In this document: positions 36,028 to 44,632 of the stretch, one piece after another
Layout: every line of letters starts with the position of its first letter
Numbering within the stretch: the stretch's first letter is position 1
NCBI GenBank assembly: GCA_030653175.1
Contig: JAURZV010000031.1
Span: 102,074-166,073 of the forward strand
Reading direction: 5' to 3'
Length of the DNA stretch: 64,000 nt
Source of the DNA: Methylobacter sp.
GTDB lineage: Bacteria > Pseudomonadota > Gammaproteobacteria > Methylococcales > Methylomonadaceae
The notes under the pieces: model-generated
What the model was told of the DNA's origin: nothing
What the model saw: only the letters and a program-made list of their open reading frames with translations
Database searches by the model: none
Position numbers and translations under genes: made by a program

Positions 36028-37589
36028 TGGATGCGTTAGTCATTTTAATTCCCTTAATGCCATTGACCGCCGCTTCGGCTATCGGCATGGGGCATCTGTT
36101 TGGTGTCATCAGCGGTGAGGCCGATGAAAGCATAACGGCGGACATAGCAGGCTGGACAATTAGCATGTCCAGCCTGCTGGCCTTGACCTTGCTGAGCGCC
36201 GATTTACTGGGTAAAAATACCGGCTTCTACAATGTAGGACATTGGCTGAACAGCGATACGCTGGACATACAGATAAACTTTATTACCGGCGGTTTTAATG
36301 TCCGTTTGGCAGCCCTGTTTTCAGTACTGTTGGCCATAGTCATCCACTTTTCAGTTAACTACATGCACCGGGAAGCGGGTTACCACCGGTTCTTTTTTAT
36401 TCTGAGCCTGTTTTCTTCGGCAATACTGTTGCTGGTGTTGTCGGGTAATGCAGTCGGCACTTTTATCGGCTGGGAAGTTGCAGGATTATGTTCCTATTTT
36501 TTGATAGCCTACGCTTATGATCGCCCGGTTGCGGTCGCTAATGCGACGCGCGTTTTTGTTACCAATCGTATCGGCGACGCCGCGTTTGTGTTGGGTGCGG
36601 GCTTAAGCTACGCCTGGCTTGACAGCGTTAATTGGAGCAATATCAATGCTGCAACCGCACAATTCACTCCTGGTGAAGCTACCGCAATTGCGCTGTGTTT
36701 TGCGGTAGCCGCCTTTGCCAAATCGGCGCAACTGCCTTTCACTCCCTGGCTGGCCAGAGCGATGGAAGGGCCTACGCCATCAAGCGCGGTATTTTACGGT
36801 GCGGTCATGGTACATGCCGGTGTTTATCTGGTCATTTTGCTAAGGCCTATTTTTGAACATGCGCCCTTGGCTATGGCTGTGGTCGCTATAATTGGCTTGA
36901 TGACCGCCGTATATAGTTTTGTCGTCGGCCTGACCCAGACTGATGTTAAAAGCTCGTTGGTTTTTGCGACATCCGGTCAGTTGGGCTTGATGTTTCTGGA
37001 ATGCGGCTTGGGATTTTGGCAGCTGGCCGGCTGGCATCTTTGCGCTCATGCGGTGGTTCGCGGCTATCAATTCCTGGTTGCGCCATCGCTCCTGCATCAT
37101 GCCCACGGTAACCCGATAAAGCCTGTTGCAGCGCCCCTTGCAAAACTGCGCTGGGGCTATGTCGCTTCTTTGCAGCGCTTCTGGCTGGACCAGATTGCCG
37201 ACTGGGCGCTAGTCAAGCCGGTGCGCGGCTTGGCGCACGATCTGAGTTATTTTGACGATCATATCGTTGACCGGATCATGGGGATTCCCGCCCCGGCAAT
37301 CCGGACAATATCGTCGCTGGCGCAACTGGAAGAACAGATGATTGGTGCTCAACTGGATAATGACTCCGATACATTTGCCCAAGGCAGCGGCCTGGCGGGA
37401 AAACTCACCGAATGGACGGCGGCTCTTCTGCACTGGTTTGAAGATCGTTTTGTATTGCGCGGCATCGGCAAAGGTACGGTTGATTACGGGCGTCGGCTGG
37501 GACATATTGCCAACAAGGTTGAACAATCAGTGCTCAGACCCCGCTATCTGGTGTTGTTTGTGTTTATAACATTGCTAATTGCATTTTGA
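36027..37589 (+). CDS. dabB: DabB-type NuoL-like proton-conducting subunit
   Basis: The 520-residue polytopic protein resembles the NuoL branch of the antiporter-like family and pairs with DabA. Visible hallmarks: the TM5-type glutamate in GTFIGWEVAGLCSYFLI, lysine in AFAKSAQLPFTPWLARAMEG, and PTPSSAVFYGAVMVHAGVYL. The C-terminal ~130 residues (from RGLAHDLSYFDDHIVDRIMG) form a tail with one final helix (LVLFVFITLLIAF). In the DabAB model it supplies the ion-motive force that drives CO2 hydration by DabA. The gene starts within the dabA stop codon, so expression is coupled. Confidence 0.88.
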   Translation: MDALVILIPLMPLTAASAIGMGHLFGVISGEADESITADIAGWTISMSSLLALTLLSADLLGKNTGFYNVGHWLNSDTLDIQINFITGGFNVRLAALFSVLLAIVIHFSVNYMHREAGYHRFFFILSLFSSAILLLVLSGNAVGTFIGWEVAGLCSYFLIAYAYDRPVAVANATRVFVTNRIGDAAFVLGAGLSYAWLDSVNWSNINAATAQFTPGEATAIALCFAVAAFAKSAQLPFTPWLARAMEGPTPSSAVFYGAVMVHAGVYLVILLRPIFEHAPLAMAVVAIIGLMTAVYSFVVGLTQTDVKSSLVFATSGQLGLMFLECGLGFWQLAGWHLCAHAVVRGYQFLVAPSLLHHAHGNPIKPVAAPLAKLRWGYVASLQRFWLDQIADWALVKPVRGLAHDLSYFDDHIVDRIMGIPAPAIRTISSLAQLEEQMIGAQLDNDSDTFAQGSGLAGKLTEWTAALLHWFEDRFVLRGIGKGTVDYGRRLGHIANKVEQSVLRPRYLVLFVFITLLIAF

Positions 37590-37637
37590 GGCGATGTTAC
37601 GCACCTCCAATGGGGAAGATGCGATCCACAAAAAACA

Positions 37638-37931
37638 GTCCACGAAAAACACGAAAGGCACGAAAAAAAACAGATGAGAAAGACGCATCAGGCAACGCTG
37701 CACGGTAAATTTGTTCTAAGTTATAAATTAACCAAGCCTTACGATTTACATGCTGCGAGTAAGTGTATTTAAAGGTGTTTTATTGCAACCACTTCTTAAT
37801 TGATCAGATTAAGAGATAACAATATGTTTTTTTATAATAAAACTTCATAGAACGAATTTACCCTGGACAACACTGAGCGTCACTTACTGCAAGGATAAAA
37901 CTTTTTCGTGCCTTTCGTGCTTTTCGTGGAC
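37638..37931. repeat. R7 palindrome split by a ~165-bp AT-rich insertion
   Basis: The left arm is GTCCACGAAAAACACGAAAG (37638-37657), and the right arm ends TTTCGTGCTTTTCGTGGAC at 37931. In other copies the arms are under 80 bp apart; here ~240 bp intervene. The whole 37590-37969 space inside the Dab cluster is this structure; no gene was seen. Confidence 0.8.
37701..37865. mobile_element. MITE-like element with terminal inverted repeats
   Basis: The ends CACGGTAAATTTGTTCTA (37701-37718) and TAGAACGAATTTACCCTG (37848-37865) are inverted repeats with two mismatches over 18 bp, enclosing AT-rich non-coding DNA. It sits within the loop of an R7 palindrome. No transposase is present, so it would be non-autonomous. 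The family is not recognised. Confidence 0.5.
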
Positions 37932-37969
37932 GATGCGTAACTTCAATTATTAATGAGAACTTACCTCTG

Positions 37970-39619
37970 ATGGATATTACTGTTACTCCCTGGTCGGCAT
38001 CGGCGGCTTTCCCGTTGCTCACTACGCTGACGCTGGTTCCTCTGGGGGCCATGATCGCTATCCTGTTTTCGCGGTCATCGACGGTTGCACTGCGTTTCGG
38101 CTTTGCCGGAGCGTCGTTGACGGTATTGCTTAGCGTCTATCTGCTGACTGTTTTCGATTCTGCCACTCCAGGCATCCATCTGGTTGAACAGGTGCATTTT
38201 GCAGGTCTCAGTTACCGTGTCGGCGTTGATGGAACGAATATTTTATTTATCCCGCTGACTGCCGTTTTAACCTTGCTGGCGTTAATTTATACCTTGATCA
38301 CCCGGCATGTTACCGACCGGCTGTTTATTGCCTGCCTGTTGGGTTATGAAACCGTATTGATCGGCGCATTTGTCGCGCTGAATGTGATGCAGTTCTGGCT
38401 ATGGTGCGTGCTGGAACTTATTCCTGTGGCGCTGTTGACAATTCATGCCGGAACCGGACAAAACCGGCGCTGGGTCGTCGCGCAATTGCTGCAATACTGG
38501 GTCAGCGGTTTACTGATGACGCTGGCCGGATTTTTGTTGCTGGCCTTCGGCTTGATCGATTCCAGCCATGCATTGACTTTCGACTGGCTGACGCTTAAAC
38601 AGAATAATGCCTATCTACATGATGAGGTGTTGATTTTTATTCTGCTGTTCTTCGGCTTTGCGATCCGCATGCCGTTATTTCCGTTTCACGGCTGGTTGCC
38701 GGTGTTGGCGGAACAAGGCACGGTTGCCAGCGCCGTCATTTTCCTGGTGGGTTTGAAACTGGGCATTTATGCGGTCATCCGTTTCATTTTGCCTATGGTG
38801 CCCGGAGTTGCCGAACAATGGGCCGGATTTGTGGTGACGCTGGGTTTGATCAGCATTTTTTACGGCGCGTTGCTGGCGCTGATGCAAATAAACATTCGCC
38901 GGTTACTGGCTTTTGCGGTAATCAGCCAAACGGGAATGCTGGTTATCGGCACATTCTGTTTTAACGAGAACGGATTGGAAGGCAGTCTATTGCTGTCAGT
39001 GGCATACGGTCTGGCGATGGCGGGCATGCTGTTCAGCGTCGGCCTGATTTATGAGCGTACCCGCACCGCTTATCTGCCGCGCCTGGGCGGACTGTTCGAT
39101 ACCAACGGCACTTTGGCATTGCTGTTCCTGATTTCCGCGCTGAGCACCATGGTGATGCCCGGTACGCCGGGATTTGATGCGGCGCATTTACTCGTTGAAG
39201 GGATTATCGAGGAATATGGCTGGCTGCTTGCCATCGCTATTTTGATCGGCAACGTTATGTCCGCCGCGTTCTTGTTATGGGCGTTCCAGCGGATTTTCAT
39301 GGCGAGCCCCAAACGCGCTAAACAGCCCTATAATTGCGCGCACCACCCGGTTTGGAAGGAGCGTTTTATTACCGTGGTGATTTGCCTGTTGCTGATCGGC
39401 ACCGGCTTTTACACGACGCCGTGGCTGAATTTTATAGACCAGGATGCGGCCGCTATCGGTAGGCAATTCCCGATGCACGGCGCACAAATCCCCCTCAGTC
39501 CCCCTTTTGCAAAGGGGGAAGTAAGCCAGCCTTGCACTACCGACCTCAGTTCCCCTCTTTGCAAAAGGGGGGCTAGGGGGGATTCCAACACCGACACCAA
39601 GGACGACCAACATGAGTAA
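37970..39619 (+). CDS. NuoM/NuoN-like subunit with altered proton-channel residues
   Basis: This 549-residue polytopic protein of the antiporter-like family is the fourth gene of the Dab cluster. Where the other two NuoM-like proteins have FWE in TM5, this one reads LWCVLELIP, so valine (147) replaces the usual glutamate and a glutamate lies two residues later (149). The TM7 lysine is arginine (Arg233 in AIRMPLFPFHGWLP), while TM8 keeps a lysine (VGLKLGIYAVIRF). The last ~40 residues (from AQIPLSPPFAKGE) come from an R3 repeat. The stop overlaps the next start by 8 bp. It may be a structural or differently gated subunit, which is inference. Confidence 0.83.
   Translation: MDITVTPWSASAAFPLLTTLTLVPLGAMIAILFSRSSTVALRFGFAGASLTVLLSVYLLTVFDSATPGIHLVEQVHFAGLSYRVGVDGTNILFIPLTAVLTLLALIYTLITRHVTDRLFIACLLGYETVLIGAFVALNVMQFWLWCVLELIPVALLTIHAGTGQNRRWVVAQLLQYWVSGLLMTLAGFLLLAFGLIDSSHALTFDWLTLKQNNAYLHDEVLIFILLFFGFAIRMPLFPFHGWLPVLAEQGTVASAVIFLVGLKLGIYAVIRFILPMVPGVAEQWAGFVVTLGLISIFYGALLALMQINIRRLLAFAVISQTGMLVIGTFCFNENGLEGSLLLSVAYGLAMAGMLFSVGLIYERTRTAYLPRLGGLFDTNGTLALLFLISALSTMVMPGTPGFDAAHLLVEGIIEEYGWLLAIAILIGNVMSAAFLLWAFQRIFMASPKRAKQPYNCAHHPVWKERFITVVICLLLIGTGFYTTPWLNFIDQDAAAIGRQFPMHGAQIPLSPPFAKGEVSQPCTTDLSSPLCKRGARGDSNTDTKDDQHE
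39486..39583. repeat. R3 repeat forming the C-terminal tail of the NuoM-like protein
   Basis: AAATCCCCCTCAGTCCCCCT with TTTTGCAAAGGGGGA faces TTCCCCTCTTTGCAAAAGGG and GGCTAGGGGGATT. The family recurs in frame at 49541 and intergenically at 53413. It supplies ~33 codons and ends 29 bp before the start of the next gene. Confidence 0.9.
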
Positions 39620-41156
39620 TGCAAGTTTTCCCGTTTTAAGCCTGATTATTTTACTGCCTTTATTGGGCGCGATTGCTGTAGCCGTTACTCGTAACGTCCG
39701 TCTGGCCAAGAACATTGCACTGTTATTCGCTGCGCTGGAATTAATCGCAACAGGGGTTGTGGTGCAGCTGTTTAATGCCAACCTCGGCAATAACTTTCAA
39801 TTGGTCGAACGCTACCCCTGGATACCGAGCCTGAATATCGAATACCTGCTTGGCGTGGACGGTATTTCAGTGTTGTTTTTGCCGATGTCCGCGCTGTTGA
39901 CATTAATGGCGATCATCGCTTCATGGAATTCGGTGCAATATCTGACCCGTTTCCATTTTGCTTTATTGCTGGCGTTGGAAGGCATTACCATCGGCGTATT
40001 TCTGGCGCTGGATATGGCGCTGTTCTTTTTGTTCTGGGAACTGACCTTGCCGCCCATTTTCTTTTTAATCGGCTTATGGGGAATAGGCTCAGGACGGCGT
40101 AGCGCGGCGATAAAGTACACGTTGTTTATGCTGTTTGGCGGTGTGCCGCTACTGTTTGCGATTATCATACTGGCGGTCAACCATGCCACCGTAACGGGCG
40201 GCAGTATTCCTCAAGATCTGGCCTTCAGTTTGCCGGTATTATTGGAAACGTCATTGCCGGATAACCTGCAAGCGTTGGTGTTTTTATTATTACTGCTCGG
40301 TTTTGCCGTTAAAGCGCCGTTGGTGCCGTTTCATACCTGGTTGCCCACCGTCGCAATGGAAGGCCCGACGCAGTTAACCGCCGTATTGACCGGCTTGAAA
40401 CTCGGCGCTTTCGGCATCATTCGTTTTGCGATGCCGCTGGCGCCGTCCGCCGCCGTTCAATACAGCTGGGTGTTGGGTATACTCGGCGCGATAACGCTGG
40501 TCTACAGCGCGTTGATTGCCTTGCAGCAAACCAATTTGCGCCGCCTGCTGGCTTATGCCGGCATCAGTCATGTGGGCCTTGTTATCGTCGGTATCGCATC
40601 CTTGAACATGCAGGGCATACAGGGGGCGATATTTCAATTGCTGAACTTCACTATGGTTGCCGGTTCCCTAATGCTGGTGGCCGGTTTTATCCAGCATCGT
40701 TTGGGCAGTACCGAGGTTATCCATCTGGGCGGTCTGGCTAAAGTGATGCCGCGCCTGACCTGTTTCTACTTTTTATTTGCGCTGGCCAGCATAGGAGTGC
40801 CCGGAACCAGCGGGTTCCCGGCCGAATTATTGTTGATTGTCAGCACCATGCTTGCGCACCCCAGCATCAGCATCGCAGCCTTGATCGGAGCGGTACTCAG
40901 CGCCGCGTATATGCTGTCCTTTACCCGCCGCGCCTTCTTCGGCCCCGTTACCCAGGCTGGCGTTAAACAGGTGCAGGATTTGCGTCCCCGAGAACTGACA
41001 TTGTTGTGCGTGTCGGCGTTGTTAATCTTGGGATTCGGTTTTTTTCCTAATGGCGTACTGAAAACCAATCGGGCAACGGCGGAGGCCTGGCTGACCCGGT
41101 TAATGGATCAGCCGGTGGTGGCAAGCGGCGAAGAAGAGGGTTCCAAAAAATATTGA
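39612..41156 (+). CDS. NuoM-like proton-conducting subunit, last gene of the Dab cluster
   Basis: The 514-residue, ~14-helix protein keeps the canonical residues: LFWELTLPPIFFLIG (TM5 glutamate), FAVKAPLVPFHTWLP (TM7 lysine) and LTGLKLGAFGIIRF (TM8 lysine). It is thus probably a functional ion-translocating subunit. Its ATG lies inside the 3' end of the preceding gene. Together with the genes at 31147, 36027 and 37970 it gives four antiporter-like subunits around one DabA, more than the two-gene DabAB systems usually described. The downstream space is repeat DNA and no further subunit follows. Confidence 0.87.
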   Translation: MSNASFPVLSLIILLPLLGAIAVAVTRNVRLAKNIALLFAALELIATGVVVQLFNANLGNNFQLVERYPWIPSLNIEYLLGVDGISVLFLPMSALLTLMAIIASWNSVQYLTRFHFALLLALEGITIGVFLALDMALFFLFWELTLPPIFFLIGLWGIGSGRRSAAIKYTLFMLFGGVPLLFAIIILAVNHATVTGGSIPQDLAFSLPVLLETSLPDNLQALVFLLLLLGFAVKAPLVPFHTWLPTVAMEGPTQLTAVLTGLKLGAFGIIRFAMPLAPSAAVQYSWVLGILGAITLVYSALIALQQTNLRRLLAYAGISHVGLVIVGIASLNMQGIQGAIFQLLNFTMVAGSLMLVAGFIQHRLGSTEVIHLGGLAKVMPRLTCFYFLFALASIGVPGTSGFPAELLLIVSTMLAHPSISIAALIGAVLSAAYMLSFTRRAFFGPVTQAGVKQVQDLRPRELTLLCVSALLILGFGFFPNGVLKTNRATAEAWLTRLMDQPVVASGEEEGSKKY

Positions 41157-41157
41157 T

Positions 41158-41420
41158 TAATTCACCACGAAGACGCGAACGACATGGATGCAGGAGGTAG
41201 GGCAACGCATGGAGCAGTTGCCGAGAGCACGAAGTTTTATATTTTTTTGCATCGTTCTCACGTTGAAACGTCACCGCTAGGTTGTAGGGTTGACTTTAGT
41301 CGACCCCATAGGCATCAACTAATCAGGATCAATTTAAAGTGTAAACAGATTGATAAACCACGAAGAAAGCACGAAAGTTTATATTTTTCTTCGTGCCCTT
41401 CGTGTCTTCGTGGTGAAAAT
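41158..41420. repeat. R7-family repeats, one interrupted by an R1 copy
   Basis: ATTCACCACGAAGACGCGAA begins an R7 arm that breaks at ~41180. An R1 copy in reverse orientation (ATGGATGCAGGAGGTAGGGC ... GGAGCAGTTGCCGAG, to 41225) follows, and then the arm resumes with AGCACGAAGTTTTAT. A second, complete R7 with arms at 41356 and ~41410 follows a GTAGGGTTGACTTTAG palindrome. This fills the 41157-41465 space; no gene was found. Confidence 0.85.
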
Positions 41421-41465
41421 TTCTTAGCTGTTGCGTACATCAATTATTAATCAATCTGCTAATAT

Positions 41466-42560
41466 TTACGAATCATCAACCTGATCGGCCAGCGCGGTCA
41501 ATTTATTAACCAACTCCGATAATTGCTCCCGGTTTTCAGCACGTACCGTGGCATGAGCCACTTTGCGGCCTTTGCGCGGGGATTTGTCGTAAAGATGCAA
41601 ATGCGCGTGGGGAATTGCCAATAGTTCTTCAGTCTTAGGCAGGCCGCCGATGAAATTAACCATTGCCGCTTTGCCTACCGGCGCTGTTGAGCCTAAAGGC
41701 AGATCCAGAATCGCCCGCAGGTGATTTTCAAACTGACTGGTTTCCGCGCCTTCAATCGTCCAGTGGCCGGAGTTATGTACCCGTGGCGCAAACTCGTTGG
41801 CAACCAGATGACCGTCTACTTCAAATAATTCCAAAGCCAGCACGCCGACATAATCCAGTGCTTCCATCAAGCGGGACACGTAAGATTCGGCCTGTTTTTG
41901 CATGGCATCGTCCGCACGGCATTCGGAAACGCGCAGTATGCCGCCGCGATGTAAATTCTCCGATAACGGGTAGAAAACAATCGCCCCGGAAACACTGCGC
42001 ACGGCGATGATGGACACTTCGCGGTTAAACGGCACGAAGGCTTCGACGACAGCCGGTACGCCTTGCAACAGTTCCCAGGCCGGTTTTAAATCGTCCGCCG
42101 ATTTGAGCACCGACTGGCCTTTGCCGTCGTAACCTTGGGTGCGACTTTTTAAAATGGCGGGATAGCCGAGGGTGATCATGGCTTGTTCCAGACTTTCAAG
42201 GCTATCTACGGCCGCATAATCCGGCGTAGGAATGTCGATGTCATGGAAAAAGCTTTTTTCAATCAACCGATCCTGAGCAACGGTCAGGGCTTTCGGGGAG
42301 GGATGCACTTGGGTGTGAGAGGCCAGAAACTCTGCGACTTCAGCCGGAACATTCTCAAACTCGTAGGTGACCACATCGGCGCGCTCCGCCAGCTGCGCAA
42401 GCAATTCAGGATCGCTGTAGTCGCCATGCAAATGCTCGCCCAACTTGTTGGCACAGGCATCGGCGGATGGATCGAGAAAAATAAAGTCCAGCCCTAAAGG
42501 CGTGCCCGCCAACGCTATCATTCTGGCAAGCTGGCCTGCGCCCAATACACCAACTATCAT
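41466..42560 (-). CDS. purK: 5-(carboxyamino)imidazole ribonucleotide synthase
   Basis: This 364-residue ATP-grasp enzyme makes N5-CAIR from AIR, ATP and bicarbonate in purine synthesis, feeding PurE. Motifs: [17 protein letters not shown] at the N-terminus, [34 protein letters not shown] (ATP-grasp), [13 protein letters not shown], and [20 protein letters not shown]. Length is normal. The ATG at 42560 overlaps the purE stop as ATGA, although a repeat insertion lies only ~10 bp inside the purE end. Confidence 0.95.
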   Translation of the reverse strand: MIVGVLGAGQLARMIALAGTPLGLDFIFLDPSADACANKLGEHLHGDYSDPELLAQLAERADVVTYEFENVPAEVAEFLASHTQVHPSPKALTVAQDRLIEKSFFHDIDIPTPDYAAVDSLESLEQAMITLGYPAILKSRTQGYDGKGQSVLKSADDLKPAWELLQGVPAVVEAFVPFNREVSIIAVRSVSGAIVFYPLSENLHRGGILRVSECRADDAMQKQAESYVSRLMEALDYVGVLALELFEVDGHLVANEFAPRVHNSGHWTIEGAETSQFENHLRAILDLPLGSTAPVGKAAMVNFIGGLPKTEELLAIPHAHLHLYDKSPRKGRKVAHATVRAENREQLSELVNKLTALADQVDDS

Positions 42561-43153
42561 AAATCGTCCTCGGCAACTGCTCCCTGCGTTGCTCTCGGCA
42601 ATTGCTCCCTGTATTGCTCTACCTCCTCCATCCGTGGAGTCGTACCTCCTGCATCCATGCAGTCGTCTGTTCGTGGGTCTGAGTGCGCAAGTACCGATTC
42701 GGTTTGCTCGCGTCTGAAATTTTGTAATGCGTCCTTATACTGGACATGTTTATTGCTGATGATGGCGGCCGCCAGCAAGGCTGCGTTAATGGCGCCCGCT
42801 TTGCCTATTGCCAATGTACCGACCGGAATACCGGCGGGCATTTGCACGATGGACAGCAGGGAATCCATGCCATTTAAGGCCTTGGACTGTACCGGCACGC
42901 CCAACACAGGCACGGCTGTTTTCGCTGCCGTCATGCCGGGTAAATGAGCTGCTCCGCCTGCTCCGGCGATGATCACTTCCAGGCCTTTGGTTTCAGCCGT
43001 TTCGGCATAATGAAACAGTTTATCCGGGGTACGGTGCGCCGAGACCACTTCAACTTCGTGTGGAATGCCGAGTCGTTCCAGCGTTTCCGCTGCAAAGCGC
43101 ATGGTTTCCCAGTCGGACGTCGAGCCCATGATGATGCCAACCAGTGCGGTCAT
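42557..43153 (-). CDS. purE: N5-CAIR mutase with repeat-derived C-terminal extension
   Basis: The enzyme converts N5-CAIR to CAIR. Core motifs are complete: [13 protein letters not shown] (residues ~6-18), [13 protein letters not shown] (~38-50), [14 protein letters not shown] (~61-74) and [15 protein letters not shown]. Class I PurE is usually ~160-170 residues; this is 198. Residues from ~163 on ([33 protein letters not shown]) are translated R1 repeat DNA. The insertion removed the ancestral stop but kept an ATGA overlap with purK. The tail lies far from the active site in sequence and may be harmless. Confidence 0.94.
   Translation of the reverse strand: MTALVGIIMGSTSDWETMRFAAETLERLGIPHEVEVVSAHRTPDKLFHYAETAETKGLEVIIAGAGGAAHLPGMTAAKTAVPVLGVPVQSKALNGMDSLLSIVQMPAGIPVGTLAIGKAGAINAALLAAAIISNKHVQYKDALQNFRREQTESVLAHSDPRTDDCMDAGGTTPRMEEVEQYREQLPRATQGAVAEDDL
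42569..42665. repeat. Tandem R1 copies forming the purE tail
   Basis: On the + strand CTCGGCAACTGCTCCCTGCG is followed by a second start, CTCGGCAATTGCTCCCTGTA, then CTACCTCCTCCATCCGTGGA with GTCG, and CTACCTCC-like plus GCATCCATGCAGTCG. Partial duplications of the same unit lie head to tail. It is read through in antisense orientation by purE. Confidence 0.9.
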
Positions 43154-43238
43154 GTGTTACTCCTTATTAAACAGGTAATCATAAATTTCTGAGCCATGTA
43201 GGCCGGACGACAAAGCCGCGTAGTATCGCATAAATTAT

Positions 43239-43293
43239 GTGGGCGCGAATTTATTCGCGCTGTCATTATAGACGCGAATAAATTTGCGCCCAC
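43239..43293. repeat. R6 palindrome GTGGGCGCGAAT ... CGCGCCCAC family
   Basis: GTGGGCGCGAATTTATTCGC faces GCGAATAAATTTGCGCCCAC, 55 bp overall. A partial GTAGGCCGGACGAC unit precedes it at ~43198. It lies between purE and the end of rmuC, transcribed away, and could serve as a transcription stop for rmuC. Confidence 0.85.
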
Positions 43294-43298
43294 AATTT

Positions 43299-44621
43299 CT
43301 AGCCCTCGTCACTATAGAGCCCCGCCCGTTCGGTGATGCTTTTAGGAAAGGTCTTTTTGACTTTAACGCCCAGCTCAACAAAACTGCCGGCCTGACGGAT
43401 CAGATTGCCGTTGCCCTGGGTTAATTTATTCATCACTCCTTCATAAGTGGCATTGACGGTGCTTAACTGTTTGCCCAGTTTATCCAGGTCGTCGACAAAG
43501 CCACGGATTTTGTCGTAAACGATCCCCGCCTTATCGGCGATGGCTCGGGCATTTTCATTTTGGCGTTCATAGCGCCAGATATTTTCGATGGTGCGCAAGG
43601 TGGCTAATAATGTGGTTGGAGTGACTACGATGATTTTATGCTCAAAGGCATTGGTAAATAAGCGTTCGTCCGCCTGAAAAGCAGCAATGAAGGCCGATTC
43701 AATCGGCATGAATAACAGTACGAAATCCAGCGACCTTAGGCCTTTTAGGCCGGAATAATCCTTGTTGCTCAAGCCCTTGATGTGCTCCCGCACCGCGTCG
43801 GTGTGCTGCTTTAATGCAGTGATGCGTTCCAGATCGTCTTCGGTTGAACAATAGCGCTCAAACGCCAGCAACGACACCTTGGAATCAATCACCACATCCT
43901 TGTCCTCGGGCAGGCGGACTATCACATCCGGCTTGAATAACCTGTTATTCTCATCCCGGAATGCGCCCTGCGTTTCGTACTCGATGCCTTTACGCAGACC
44001 TGATTTTTCCAGCACTTTTTCCAGGATCATTTCGCCCCAGTTGCCCTGGGTTTTCTTGTCGCCTTTTAACGCGCGGGTCAGATTAAGGGCTTCCTGGTTC
44101 ATTTGCGCGGTATCGCGTCGCAACGAGACGATTTCCTCGCGCAGGGAAATGCGATCCTTGTTTTCGTTGTCGTAAACCGTTTCTATGCGCTGCTTGAACT
44201 CGCCCAGCTGTTCCCGTAACGGCGTGACGATATGATCCAGGCTGGTTTTATGGTGTTCGGTGAATTGCTTGCTGCGTTCGTCGAAAATCTTGCCGGCCAG
44301 ATTTTCAAACTGGGTGTTCAGGCGCAGTTCGGCATCCAGCAACAGCTTCAATTTTTCCGCGGTATTTTTCGCCTGTTCATCCATGCGGGTCTGCAATTGC
44401 GCATTCTCGGTTTTGGTCTCTATAAACAGCTGTTGCAACTGTTTAAATTCGGTATCGCGGTTTTGAAACGGCCTTAATTTTTCTTCGGCGACGGCGAGAT
44501 CGGTCGAGAGTTGTCGGATCAGGGTTTTATCCTTGCCGCCTAACAGGCGCATTATGAATGCGCCGACTAAGAGACCTATTAAGGCCAGTACCAGCGGAGG
44601 AATGTTATTGATAAAGCTCAT
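43299..44621 (-). CDS. rmuC: DNA recombination protein RmuC
   Basis: The 440-residue protein has one N-terminal membrane anchor (PPLVLALIGLLVGAFIM, residues ~8-24). A coiled coil of ~100 residues follows, then the RmuC nuclease-like domain. That domain contains QGNWGEMILEKVLEKSGLRK, KPDVIVRLPEDKDVVIDSKV, DFVLLFMPIESAFIAAFQAD and VVTPTTLLATLRTI. RmuC limits rearrangement at inverted repeats in E. coli, which is notable in a window this rich in palindromes. It follows hemL by 11 bp on the same strand and is likely co-transcribed. Confidence 0.92.
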   Translation of the reverse strand: MSFINNIPPLVLALIGLLVGAFIMRLLGGKDKTLIRQLSTDLAVAEEKLRPFQNRDTEFKQLQQLFIETKTENAQLQTRMDEQAKNTAEKLKLLLDAELRLNTQFENLAGKIFDERSKQFTEHHKTSLDHIVTPLREQLGEFKQRIETVYDNENKDRISLREEIVSLRRDTAQMNQEALNLTRALKGDKKTQGNWGEMILEKVLEKSGLRKGIEYETQGAFRDENNRLFKPDVIVRLPEDKDVVIDSKVSLLAFERYCSTEDDLERITALKQHTDAVREHIKGLSNKDYSGLKGLRSLDFVLLFMPIESAFIAAFQADERLFTNAFEHKIIVVTPTTLLATLRTIENIWRYERQNENARAIADKAGIVYDKIRGFVDDLDKLGKQLSTVNATYEGVMNKLTQGNGNLIRQAGSFVELGVKVKKTFPKSITERAGLYSDEG

Positions 44622-44632
44622 ACTGATTAAAA

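Noticed and set aside
31147..41156. Respiratory complex I (nuo) operon
   Set aside because: Only antiporter-like membrane subunits are present, together with DabA. No NuoA-K soluble or quinone-site subunits are encoded.
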